A DNA stretch of 64,000 bases. Origin: Oryzias latipes (Eukaryota; Chordata; Actinopteri; Beloniformes; Adrianichthyidae). The stretch covers positions 8,251,325-8,315,324 of the forward strand of contig NC_019879.2 in assembly GCF_002234675.1 (NCBI RefSeq), written 5' to 3'. The first letter of the stretch is position 1. The number at the start of each line of letters is the position of its first letter. Under the pieces are notes generated by a model. It searched no databases. It was not told where the DNA came from and saw only the letters and a program-made list of their open reading frames with translations. This document shows, piece after piece, positions 12,101 through 22,296 of the stretch. The position numbers and the translations under genes were made by a program.

Positions 12101-12515
12101 TTTAGCTAAAGTCTTATGCATACCTTTGCTAAGGGAAGAAATTAAGCATACAAACTGCCCCTTGTTAAACTTAGCAAATAAACACGAAAATTAAAAATGA
12201 AATGGATAATCTGGAGTAACTCAGCCTCGTTCATATATTTAAAGAAAGAAAAACATCAAATATATCAGTGATGTTTGTAAACTCTAATTTTATGGATCTG
12301 AGGAACTTCAAGTAAAAATCTATGTAACATCTACCTAAAGGTTTTCTGTAAAAAGACAACGACAAACATTTCAGTTAAATTCACAACTGGTGTTAGGTTG
12401 TCAGAATTTCTTTTAAAAAAAGGGAGCAAACCTACAAGTAATTTCGTTGGACGTGTTTGCTGCTATCCTGAGTCGGTTTAAACTAACCGGAAGTTGGTTC
12501 TTCTGCTGCAGGCAT
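9107..12515 (-). CDS. commd6: COMM domain-containing protein 6, complete, seven coding exons
   Basis: COMMD proteins form heteromeric rings in the Commander complex (endosomal recycling with retriever/CCC) and affect NF-kB signalling. Exons, high to low: 12488-12515, 11210-11268, 10868-10933, 10692-10768, 9475-9643, 9241-9393, 9107-9157. All introns are GT..AG, all phases agree, and the total is 603 nt (200 aa plus stop). The protein starts MPAAEEPTSG. The N-terminal helical domain contains ICRLPPDLFTET, HILVYLQG and HEAQQEIIRFLLL. The COMM domain is about residues 134-200, with VDVQWRLGMAVSSD, SPYVTLLLKIAE, FEMSVPQFQ and a C-terminal KEMAALMETV. The COMM domain matches human COMMD6 closely. 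Human COMMD6, at about 85 aa, lacks most of the N-terminal domain seen here. The intron between exons 5 and 6 is only 81 bp. A MITE begins about 45 bp upstream of exon 5. Confidence 0.95.
9686..10025 (+). repeat. Partial copy of the 'gacccact' MITE family, in commd6 intron 4
   Basis: It shares tttctaggacatagtt, ctctcccgctatctta, cccccaacctaacatta and gtgcaacaaaaata with 5705-6301, in the same orientation. The right half is missing. It lies immediately upstream of commd6 exon 5 on the transcribed strand, so it may overlap the branch-point region. Confidence 0.7.
10030..10195. repeat. Fragment of a dispersed repeat (aagaagtttggccaaggctttt...)
   Basis: The segment gggtgtgggaagaagtttgg, then ttttacttcttcttactcc, then AT-rich sequence, resembles phrases at 29235-29330 (cttccttccactccctttcaagc), 34160-34215 and 47845-47905. 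These share a purine-rich 'tgcttgaaagggagtggga' motif in either orientation. It is probably the 3' part of an old fish retroelement. The family is not named. Confidence 0.4.
11482..11985. mobile_element. Non-autonomous hAT element (MITE) in commd6 intron 1
   Basis: The termini are CAGGGATGGGCAAACT and GGTTTCCCCATCCCTG, inverted and hAT-like. The flanks are ctatagag (11474-11481) and ctatagac (11986-11993), an 8-bp target duplication with one mismatch. The 504-bp interior has the 'gcggcccgggggc' motif typical of this type and no transposase. Confidence 0.85.
12029..12064. repeat. 17-bp perfect inverted repeat
   Basis: Arms 12029-12045 and 12048-12064 (ttcatatattgtaaact and its complement) are separated by 2 nt. 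It lies in commd6 intron 1, just outside the hAT MITE. No function is assigned. Confidence 0.7.
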
Positions 12516-13705
12516 CTTCCTCTTTTCGCCACTCCGCTGTAGACTGACATCAATGGTTAAGAGTCCTCGGAAATAGTATTTTCTTGTCCCTTCAAAGATT
12601 GTTTAAGTGGTTTATCATGGATCAAAAATAAGAAAACAAACAACTGGGCAGACACCGCCTGCTAAATCCTACCAACTGTTTCGCTCCTACTCTTTCAGAC
12701 GAATGCTGCCCCCTGTTGTATCGGAGTGTATCAGCAAACAAATATTTCATATTGATGCTCAACAAGGCTGATCCAAACATGCTTAAGTAGAATCGTGTTT
12801 CTTTAAATACAAATAAATTCCTACAGTTATTAACACGAAGAATTAAAATAGTAAAATAGAAAAATTTGAGAGAGACAACCAGGACATCTAACATATGATA
12901 CATAGATGAATACACACGCATGCGTTCGTGGAGACCTGACAGAATATGTAACAATAATTTGCAATGCAGTGGTATTAAATATGTTTTTTCTTTAAAAATT
13001 AAATTAAATAAATATCAAATTTTGTATGAAGATGGGTACCGACTAAATCGCCTGAAAAGACAGACTGGATTTATTAGAGAGAAGAAGAAGAAAACGCTAA
13101 ATACAAGAGTCCTCGGTGCAAGGATAATATTGTTGGTTAAATTAGACAGCATCATGTAAACCATGTGTTCTCATATCCAGCAACATCCTGAAACATCTTC
13201 GGGTGCTGCAGTAACGATAAAAATTCCTCTGCAAACACCTGCTATCATTTTACGTCAATGTCAGTGTTTTGACTTACTGTAGCATATTAAGTTGCTGCAT
13301 TTAAACACTCGTTCCTTGTCAATAAAACGTCAGAAAAACTTAATGGAAATCACAAAACCCCATACATCCATTTAAGCCACGCCCATAGATTGGAACTGTC
13401 CATTGTTCGTTTGATGGTGGACAGACTTAGTGAAAACTTGAAAATATATATACTTAAAGCATTACTTGATTTGATTTATTTTTTATTATTAATAATATAA
13501 CTTATTCCGTAATATCATTTCAAAAAAGTGTTTAACATTGAAGTGCTTTTAAAATAGATTTGGACCGCTCACCCCCACGTCTTTTGAAAACATTGCGGTG
13601 CCCTTTTTCCAATACGGAAGCGATTCCAGCTGTCAGGTTCTTTTTGTAAACATCTTCTGCTCCTTTTTTGTATAAAAGTAAACATAATATCTAGGGATAT
13701 TTAAA
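12516..13705. promoter_or_regulatory. Head-to-head commd6/uchl3 intergenic and promoter region
   Basis: The two start codons face away from each other 1.19 kb apart. On the commd6 side, ccggaag (ETS/GABP core) sits at 12487-12493, at the end of coding exon 1. On the uchl3 side, tacggaagcg (ETS-like) lies near 13613 and TATAAAAG at 13671-13678. The latter is only 28 bp from the uchl3 ATG, so it may be a chance TATA. The middle (about 12600-13400) is AT-rich and without recognised genes. Confidence 0.5.
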
Positions 13706-16700
13706 ATGGCCTCTCCACGCTGGTTGCCTCTGGAGTCAAATCCTGAAGTATGAACTTTTTCATGAATATCTCTTTTATCTGAGTCATTCATTCCCAAGCA
13801 TGCGAGAAGCTAACTTTTAGCTAGCAGAGAATAGAAATGTGTTGACATTTAAAAAATTGTTGTAGTTGTTTTAAAATAAATTTGACATTACGGTTATTAA
13901 TTAACATTTTCTCTTTGTATTTTTTCTATTTTAGGTCATGACTAAGGTGAGTGCTTCCTGTTTTCTTTTTTTTAACATGCGACAGGCCTAACACTAGTAG
14001 TTGTAAGTGTTCAGTTCGGGACTGCACAGTGAGAAGAATGCACAGATATTGTTAGCTCATCAAAATATAATAAGAATTGCATCATGCAGTAAACTTTGTA
14101 ATAATTTTTTTAATGAATTGCACAAAAAATGCTCAATTCACCAACTCATAGACTAAAGTTATTATTATTGAAAAAGATTTACACACAATGTATTGCCCTT
14201 TTATACTCCACACTACTTTACTGTTTCCTGACAATCTTATGTTTGAAAAAGTCTAGACTATTTCATGTTAAAACGCAAAAAAAAAGGAATGTAAAGCCCA
14301 CAAAATCAGTTTTTTGATCGCCATTTGTTGGAAATCCAACTAATTATTCTACGAATTGGGTTTGGCTTTTTTTAAATGCTTTTTTTGTGTTTAAAGATTA
14401 CAAATACAATAGAAAATTGAAGGCAACAGCTTACTAAAGCAGTACCCATGAAATAATTTAAACAAAAAAATGTTTAGTATTCCTCAACAGGACCATGTTT
14501 CTTTTCTGTTTGTAAAACTAAGCCCTTCCTTTTATGTCTGATGCAAATTTTTGGGTTACATATTTTATAATGGTTTTTTTGGGTTTCCCTTTGTGTTGCT
14601 TTTTGTGTAGTTTGTCAGTTGTTTGGGTATGAAGCCAACCTGGCAGTTTGGAGACGTGTACGGATTGGATCCAGAGTTGCTCAGCATGGTACCCAGACCC
14701 GTGTGTGCAGTTCTGCTCCTCTTCCCGGTCACAGAAAAGGTACTCCTGTTTCCTAAAGCACCTTACTGCGCTTAGTAGTCGGCTGCTGAGCCACAGAATG
14801 TCCTGCAGTTGAATTTCTAAGAGAGACGTGCTTTGATTTTTTTCCATCCAGTATGAGGCCTTCAAGCAGGAAGAGGAAGAGCGGCTCAAAGAACAGCCCC
14901 AGGAAGTGTCTCCTGATGTTTACTTCATCAAGCAAACTATTGGAAATGCTTGTGGAACAATAGGCTTAATTCATGCCGTGGCAAACAACCAGGCACGTCT
15001 GGAATTTGGTGAGTATTTACTCTGCTTATATCTTCAGGATATAAATATAACTGCAAATTGACCCTATTATTTAGCCAGTCTCTTCTTTTCTATTAGTAAT
15101 TGTGTCTGTGGGTTGTATATTTCTATTTTATGGTTCAAAAGTCCAAACAGAATTGCCTGGGAATCCATAATTGGTTGTCTCATGTAAATTAAACAAAGAA
15201 AGAAAAAAAAAACGTATTTAAAATGAATTTTCTTAGCCAGTTTTCTTTGCAACTAGTTTAGAAGTTTTTCTGGACATTCATCTTGCTCTGGATGGGGCGG
15301 ACATGTGGAACATTCCTTAACCATGTGAAATCAAACAGCAGGGTTGATACAGGAAGCAGATTATCAGTTCAACACATTGATCCGAATCTCCCACTGCCTT
15401 TCCTTTTTTCCCAAAGCTTTCTGTAACGGTGCTTCTGCAACACACAGTAGTTCGAGGCACATCCTTTGAAGCATTAGACTTTAAAGGGCCTACATCATGC
15501 TTTTCTTAAGCCTTTCAGAGTCAATTATATCCATCTAAATGATAATAATTTACCTTTGGCACATTAAAGAAGGATAAAAAAAAAAGAAAAGAAATATAAC
15601 TTATTTTTGTGAACTCTTTTCCCGCCTGGAAATAAGACGACTCAATCTCTGAGCTTTCACTCTTTGTGAGAGCCGCCCATTTCATGACGTCAACCTAGAG
15701 CCGGACTCGGAAGCAATTAATAAAAGCATTTTTGCCAATCATCGTAGCTCTGTGGAGAAAGTGTGTATTTGTGTTAGCCTGGGGCCGGTGCTGGAAGTGC
15801 AGACTCTTCCTGGAAGGGGCTGTTCTACTCTTATCTACGTCACAATGTGAAAACTCGCTCATTCTAATGGGTTGGGAGGGGTTGGTGCTCAGAATGCATG
15901 TTTTTAGAGGAATACTAATGCGTAAACGGATCAAAATACCGCATTGGAGTTGTTTTTTTTGGGAGGAACGAACACTACAATGCATTTATAAGCTCAAAAC
16001 AGTTGATTTTGCATGAAATAGGCCCTTTAAATCCATTGACCCATGATCATCATGACTGTCGTGTGGTACTTTGTTCTAGTTTGAATTGAAAGTCAGTGGA
16101 TAGCTCAACACGCATTCAGAGGAAACCAGTAACTTGTTGGCAAACAAGCTTTGAGCTGCCTTCACTATGTTTACCCTCACATGATCCATAATCCTAAATG
16201 GTATATTTCGTATGAAAATACATGCATTATAAAAATATTGATTTATGTAGGTTGTTGTTCTCCTTCTAGAACCGGACTCCCCACTTAAGAAGTTTCTTGA
16301 ACAAACATCCAAAATGACTCCGGAGGAAAGAGCCGTCCTCCTCGAAAAGGATGAGGTAGGAAGGTTCCTCTGATGCGTCTGTCAATCTGCTCTCAAGATC
16401 TTTATTTTTAGCATCTATGAAACAAAGAAATGACTTATCAAGTTAGAATAATCATCAAAAGTATGAAATGTGTTGTTAAATGTTTTCAAACAAACACATT
16501 GTAAACTAATATTAATGCTAAAGCATCTTTTTTTTGTATTTCAGAGTATACGAGTTATACATGAATCCAGAGCGCAGGAAGGGCAGACTGAGGTTTGTGC
16601 TTTCCAGAATAAAAGCTTTTCTTGAACTTTATCTCCACATAAAAGTCACAGAAGCTGCTTCTTGTCTTGCACAGGCGCCGAGTTTAGATGACAAAGTCAA

Positions 16701-17309
16701 TCTGCATTTTATAGCCTTCGTGAACGTGGGCGGACACTTGTATGAGCTCGGTGAGTAAAGGATCTTAAAATATTTGGATTTGGCGTGGCAATTTTGGCTA
16801 TATCTACCAGTGTGTGAAAGCCACTCGATATATTCTCCCTACTTCTCGTGTAGATGGCAGGAAGCCGTTCCCTGTTGTCCATGGAAAAACATCAGAAGAT
16901 ACTTTACTTGAGGTAAAAACAACAACTTTAAAGCAGATTCTTGAAAGGAAACTCATTTTTGTTTCAAATAAAGTTTAAAGTCCTTCTCCGATCATCTTCT
17001 GATCCATTTTCAAAGCGTTCTCAGTGGTCTTTAAATTCGTATTATTCTGTTTTTGCCAGTTTCTGGAGAGCGGCAGGAGTTCATTAGAACTTGTTGAACC
17101 TCGTTCCATTTTTATTCTTTAGAAACGTTAGAGATTAGAAAATATCATAGCTAAAATGTGGAAATGCTTGATTTCTGTTGCATAATGATCTGCTGATCTT
17201 CCCCGTGTCTGTGTCTCAGGATGCTGTCGATGTTTGCAAAGTCTTCATGGCTCGTGACCCTCAGGAGGTCCGTTTTACCATCATCGCCCTCTCCAAAGAC
17301 TCCTTCTGA
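13706..17309 (+). CDS. uchl3: Ubiquitin C-terminal hydrolase L3, complete, nine coding exons
   Basis: A cytosolic cysteine protease that cleaves small adducts from the C-terminus of ubiquitin and NEDD8. Exons: 13706-13747, 13935-13946, 14611-14739, 14852-15008, 16270-16355, 16545-16592, 16675-16750, 16854-16912, 17220-17309. All junctions are GT..AG and in phase, giving 699 nt and 232 aa (human 230). The protein begins [14 protein letters not shown]. The peptidase C12 residues fall at the human positions: Q89 and C95 in [14 protein letters not shown]169 in NLHFIAF, D184 in ELDGRKPF. The crossover loop over the active site is encoded around exons 5-6. Exon 2 is a 12-nt microexon encoding VMTK. 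The ATG has A at -3 and G at +4. The MITE at 15485-16026 lies within intron 4. Confidence 0.97.
15481..16030. mobile_element. piggyBac-like MITE in uchl3 intron 4
   Basis: The inverted ends agggcctacatcatgc and gcatgaaataggccct are flanked on both sides by TTAA (15481-15484 and 16027-16030). TTAA is the exact target duplication of piggyBac elements. The interior (542 bp) has no transposase. Two overlapping opposite-strand reading frames of about 95 codons inside it are incidental. Confidence 0.8.
16978..17095 (+). repeat. Short fragment of the 'gacccact' MITE family in uchl3 intron 8
   Basis: It shares tcatcttctgatccatttt, aaagcgttctcagtggtctttaa and agcggcaggagttcattagaa with the copy at 9686. 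Only the left portion is present. Confidence 0.6.
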
Positions 17310-17835
17310 GGAAAATCCTCTTCCATCCCAAGAAGCAAACAGAACATTACTGCCAAATACTCAAAGTGCTTTTTATAATGGGGAAATCAACTGTCATCAA
17401 GAAAACTACCAATACTAAAATGCAAGCTTAACAAATGATATAAATTTAATGAACTTTGAGCTTTGCTGTGCAAAAAAATAATGTTAAGTCAAAATCATCA
17501 ATCACACAAATGTTGAAACGCCTCTTGTTGTTATGAAGTTATCAGATCTACTCTTCACGCTGCACTGATGTTTAAATCCTGATTATGGAGGATGTTGACC
17601 ACCCCAAAAGGAGTTTGGTGTTTTCCTTTTTTGTTTTTACGTTAAAGGATACGGCCTGCAATGTGATGACGCCAAATTCAATGCGATTAGTTTCTAAGGA
17701 ACTGTCCACACAAACGTTATCTGACAGAAGGTTCTCAAAACGTGCATCTCCTCTGCCGTAGGTGAGCTGGACATCAGTGTGGACAGTGCCTACATTTTGT
17801 ATTCTATCGAATAAAGTTCAAGTTTAAAACACATT
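17310..17835 (+). promoter_or_regulatory. uchl3 3' UTR with AATAAA signal
   Basis: The sequence after the uchl3 stop has no reading frame of note. AATAAA is at 17810-17815, followed by a T/G-rich stretch (cattttcattgttggtcttttg), as expected of a cleavage and polyadenylation site. Confidence 0.6.
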
Positions 17836-17944
17836 TTCATTGTTGGTCTTTTGAGTTTTTTCAAAAATAAATTAACTTTGCTTTTCCAGACCTTCATGTT
17901 TCATGTGCAACAAGAAATCCAACTCCAAAAAATGGATGAATGAT

Positions 17945-18360
17945 GAAATCAAACTTTATTTATAAAGCACTTTTTACACAACAGTAACACTGTGCTTTAC
18001 AGGCTAAAAACAATCAAAAATGAAATGCTATAAAATACACACAATGACTTCAAGCCTCCCTGCACCCAACACAATGAAATATAAAATGGCATCTGAATGA
18101 AACTCAATAGAAATACAAACTGAAGTGGAAACCTGGCTTGATGCTGATATGAGGAAACATAGATTTGGGGGATCTATTTACGCCAGCGACTGACCCCCTC
18201 ATGATCACAGAGGACTTCCCCACGGGATATACCCTCTGATCAAAGCAAGCTGCCAGACCCAGGGGGTCCCACTGCGACAAACCCATACCATAAAAAGGGT
18301 TAGTCACCATGTGGGGGACGCCTCCCGAGATTAAAAACCAAATCTAAAAAGAGTAAAATG
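17945..18360. repeat. Dispersed repeat with 'aactttatttataaagcac' head
   Basis: aactttatttataaagcact, then ctgtgctttacaggc, is a very common interspersed phrase in fish genomes. The rest (gatctatttacgccagcgac, gggtcccactgcgac) is moderately GC-rich and without a domain. The boundaries are approximate. Confidence 0.4.
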
Positions 18361-18446
18361 TATTAAAGTAAAAGCTGATATAAATGATAAAATAAATACA
18401 AAACCGTTTAAGGTAATAAAATAATTTAAATACCGAAAACATATAC

Positions 18447-19150
18447 ACTAATGGGCCACTTCAGTAGGCACACCTGTCCAACTGCTTGTTAATGCAAATT
18501 TCCAATCAGCAGCAACTCAATGCAATAGTCATGTAGACATGGTCAAGATGATCTGCTGCAGTTCAAACTGAGCATCAGGATGAGAAAGAAAGGTGAATGA
18601 AGCGACTTTGAATGTGATGTGGTTGTTGTTGCCAGACGAGAATTTCACAAACTGCTGATCTACTGGGATTTTTACACACAACCAACTCTAGGGTTTACAG
18701 AGAATGGTCAAAAAAAGAGAACATTTCAGTGACCGGCAGTTCTGAGGACAGAAATGCCTTGTTGATGCCAGAAGTCAGAGGAGAATGTTCAGACTGGTTC
18801 CAGCTGATAGAGAGACCACAGTAACTCAAAGAACCACTGGTTACAACCGAGGTCTGCAGAGGAGCATCTCTGAACGCACAACACATCCAACCTTGAGGCA
18901 GATGGGCTATAGCTGCAGAAGACCACAGCGGGGGCCATTCTTGTCAGCTAAGAACAGGAAACTGGGGCTACAGTTCACACAGCATAACCAAAACTGGACA
19001 ACAAAAGATTGGAAAAACATGAACATGACAATGACTTCACTGGACTCAACTGGTCTCCACAGTCACCAGGTATCAACCCAATAGATCACCTTTGGGATGT
19101 GGTGCAACGGGAGATTGGCATAGCACACAGCAAAGCTGTTTGAAATTTCT
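18447..19150 (+). mobile_element. Degenerate Tc1-like transposon, 3' truncated
   Basis: It starts with atgggccacttcagtaggca, a diverged version of the well-known fish 'ggccactttattaggtacac' terminus. It ends near ccaatagatcacctttgggatgtggtgcaacgg, which corresponds to the D-N-P-I/L-W region of a Tc1 transposase. The remaining translation fragments (QMGYSCRRPQRGPFLSAKNR and others) are broken by stops and frameshifts. The right terminal repeat is absent. Confidence 0.6.
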
Positions 19151-19587
19151 GATGGTTGGACTTCTTCCTTTTTCAAGATCCATATAGCAAAGCTTTAAGT
19201 AAATAGCAGCTGTGTTTTAGCAAATGTACCAAATTTTAGTGAGCATTCCAATATAATCCAATCATCTGAATGCCTCAGGATCCAAGACTTGAATAAGGAC
19301 TACTTCCCGAACTCGTATTGCAAAGAAAATCCACAGATGTTTTCTGATCCTCTTTTTCCATTTTTTTTCAACCTAGCAGCAACACTTTGCAGATTCTTGT
19401 TAAATCTTTATGCAGGTGTAGCAAGTCTGCAGTTCACTTGAATTTGGCAAGTAAAACGTTTTTACAACTATAATTATTTAAAATCTCTGTCCCTTGTACA
19501 TACAATTGTCTTAACACTCTGTAATATCACTCTTAACAAATTCTTAGCCAACTGTGGTGGTTACTTATCACATATATATGAAAGACA
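19151..19587. other. Intergenic, no feature recognised
   Basis: AT-rich sequence between the degenerate Tc1 copy and the tccatccatcc repeat. No gene is seen. Confidence 0.4.
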
Positions 19588-19735
19588 ACATCCATCCATC
19601 CATCCATCCATTCATTCCCAATTCTGCTTTATCCCTTTGGGATCATGGGGTTGCTGGAGCCTATTTTAACCACTTTTGAGCAAAGACAGGGTAGACCCTG
19701 GATGCTTCACCAATTTATCACAAACCTTCACAAAG
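19588..19735 (+). repeat. (TCCA)n-led dispersed repeat
   Basis: The tccatccatccatcca tract is followed by ctttatccctttgggatcatggggttgctggagcctat and cagggtagaccctgga. This is a widespread fish repeat, and part of the same unit recurs at 55510-55640. It is not coding, although a short reading frame runs through it. Confidence 0.6.
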
Positions 19736-19859
19736 GTTCTACATCAGAAAAAAACTTTTCTGAAAAGCAGTTATGTGAAATTATACTGCGTGGGGTTTGG
19801 AAAGCTTTCTTTTTGAACTGCAGAAACAAATGTTTATTATTTTACTAGTAAGAACCTGA

Positions 19860-20335
19860 AGAATGTCTCAACTAAATTTACATTTCAAAAAAATAAAAAT
19901 AAAAGCATGGATCTATGGTAAAATTGCTTAGTTAATAATTTTGAATTATGATGCATCACTATATATGTTACATGATTACATAATAAAGTGATCAATGATA
20001 TTTCGAGCAACTTTAGCTATAAGTGCTTAAAAATCTGATTCAGAACAGATTTCTTAACTGGTAAATATTTTTAATGCGCGACAAGTACACATGGGTGAAT
20101 TTAATTTTTCATTCCCAGAATCAGAAATTTTAAAATAACATGTTTTGATAGGAAAAAAAGCACAAAGTATTTTCTTTGTAAAATTGTGGGCCGAGACACT
20201 TAAAACTAAATGTTCAGCAGATATGAGAAACTTTGAATCAGCAGGCATTGACAGGATGGTCATGCAGCTCTTTTATCCTTGCATTGTGGATCTTTGGCTT
20301 TAAAAAACTACTAATGCTTTGAACAAATAATAGCT
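19860..20335. other. Intergenic, AT-rich
   Basis: No gene or clear repeat is recognised. It ends at the target duplication of the GC-rich insertion. Confidence 0.4.
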
Positions 20336-22244
20336 TAAGCAGACATATTCTTTTTTTTTTTTTTTTTTTTTTTTTAACTTGTCCTGTCCAACAGCTAGGC
20401 AAACAGATGAGAGCTGAGGGCCTCTTGTGTTGGACATATTTTATTTTAACAAGAGGGGTTATTCATCTTCAGACAAACCAAAGGTATGTCTGAATAAACC
20501 CCTTTTGTAATTGAGGCCAAACTTTATTAATTTCAATCATGTTTGAAAATCTTTGGTGTTGGACCGGACGGAAAAGGAAAGAGGGGAAGAAGAGAGAGGG
20601 ACGTTAGAGAGAGGGGGGGTAGGAGGGTGATAATAGGAGGGGAAGGGGGGTAAGACCATGAAGCAGCATAGAGCAGACAGGTTTACTGGTTGTTTATCGT
20701 TACGGTACGGTTCAAATGTAGTACAAAAAGGGCGGGGCCTGTTCACACACACTCAAATATTATCAACACACCTGCTAGCCGCAAAAATGTCCACATGTCA
20801 ACATGCACACAAAACAGATAGTGTTCACGAACGCATACCTATGCCTTTAAACCAACTAGTGTGAAATCTTTCATTCATTCAATCATGCAAACTATTAGTG
20901 CAAAGGTGAGCTAACACCTGTGCTCAGGTGAGTGTTTATGTTCTTCTAAAATGGATGGTGGAATGTGAAAAGAAGGAGGAGGAGCGCCCAGCCACCCCCA
21001 CACCCATACCCCCGCCGCAGCAGCAGCGGCAGCCGGAGCCCCCCCAACGCCACACGGGAACAGGCAGGGAACAACCGCCCCCCGGGCGACCAAGACCGCC
21101 ACCCAGGCCAGGGCCAACAGGACCGCCGCGAGGCCCCCAGAGCCAGAGAGCAGGGAGGCGCAGAGGGAAAGAGAGCGCCGCCCCAGCCCAGCCAGGAAAG
21201 CAGCCCCCCGCCGCGCCGGAAGAGCCCAACGCAGGGCCCCACCGGAGAGGGACGCCCACAGCCCCAGACGAGCACCCCACCACCACCCGGGAGTTCCGGG
21301 CATCCCCCCGCCCCGACCCCAGGTACGAGCCAGGACCCCCCAAGGGAGACCCGCTCCGCACTCCAGGCAGCCACCCACCCGGCCCACGGTTGGTCCAGGT
21401 AGGAGCAAGGCAGGGGCCCGCCGCCCCCGCCCAGGAGGGGGGAACCCCGGGGAAAAAAGGGCGGCCCACAAGGGATGTTATAAATATGGCCCGACCAGGC
21501 TCGGCCATGTTGGAAGTTTGGCGGGGCCCAGCGCCCAGGGGCAAGGACCAGGACCCACCCCCCAGGGACACGAACACCCCCGGCTCAGGTGTAATATGAA
21601 CCCCCCCACCGTGCGGAGAGAGCACCGCCGGGCCCAGGGAGCCGGCACCCAAGGGACACGGCCGCCATCGCCAAGGGGCCCGCACCCCCCACCAGGGAAG
21701 GGGTAGGGGACAGATGGACCCAGGTCCCACCTTCCTTGTAAAATGTGTGTGCGTGTATGGGTGTTTGAGAGGGTGTTTGTGTGCATGTGTGTGTGTTTAT
21801 GTTTGAATGTATATATTGAAGGGGGAGGGGTGTGTGTACTAAGGGGGGTGCAGTTAAAATTGGCGAGTAGGGCACTAAGGGGACATCTCCTGATTACTCA
21901 CAGTGATGTCCCCTCACCCTCCACACCAAGGGGCCCTAAATGTCTAAGGTGCGGTTAAAATTGGCGGGTAGGGTGCCAGGAGGACATCTGCTGCTTGCTT
22001 GCAGTGATGTCCAAGCACCCCCCCTACCAAGGACCCTACATGTCTAAGGTGCAAATAAAACCGAAAGAGGGGGGGCCCACTCCATACGGCAACCATAGGA
22101 GGGGGGCCACTCCCAAGTAGCCCCCCCCCAAGGCGCATCGCAGGCTAGACCCCCCACCCCCTCACCCTAATATGAGGTTATATAAGGAAGGGGGTAAGTT
22201 GGGGACAGCTGGTAGACTGTCCCCCGGTAAGCAGACATATTCTT
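20336..22244 (-). mobile_element. GC-rich retroposed element, copy A (minus), with target duplication
   Basis: The insert 20353-22227 is flanked by the perfect 17-bp direct repeat taagcagacatattctt (20336-20352 and 22228-22244). On the minus strand it ends in a 50-nt stem-loop (GTCCAACA...TGTTGGAC, 20386-20435 on +), then AACTT-type sequence and poly(A), seen as the T-run from about 20351 to 20375. This is LINE-style target-primed insertion with 5' truncation. The 20950-21720 core is extremely GC-rich. An internal tandem duplication of about 101 bp lies at 21849-22049. Reading frames of up to 264 codons on both strands reflect stop-poor GC-rich DNA. They contain no recognisable domain. Confidence 0.85.
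21849..22049. repeat. Two tandem ~101-bp units inside GC-rich copy A
   Basis: Units 21849-21949 and 21950-22049 both start tgc(a/g)gttaaaattggcg, contain cagtgatgtcc and end tgtctaagg. A third start (tgcaaataaaac) follows. A single equivalent unit is seen in copy C at about 48953-49005 on the other strand. Confidence 0.75.
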
Positions 22245-22296
22245 ATTTACTGCTGTACAACAGTGTCTAGTTGCTGTTCAGACAAAGTTCTTCAAG

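Noticed and set aside
13671..13678. TATA box for uchl3
   Set aside because: TATAAAAG is only 28 bp from the ATG, which would leave almost no leader. Recorded as a note only.
14518..14935. Minus-strand frames over uchl3 exons 3-4
   Set aside because: They are antisense to verified exons, with no homology of their own.
15695..16016. Paired 95-codon frames in uchl3 intron 4
   Set aside because: Both lie inside the TTAA-bounded MITE on opposite strands and have no domain.
16534..16758. Continuous + frame across uchl3 exons 6-7
   Set aside because: It reads through an intron in a frame that departs from the protein. Splicing 16592/16675 gives the conserved sequence.
20928..21730. Long open frames (186-264 codons) on both strands of GC-rich copy A
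   Set aside because: Stops are rare in GC-rich DNA. The frames are open on both strands, are low-complexity P/G/R-rich, show no domain and are not kept in copies B-D.
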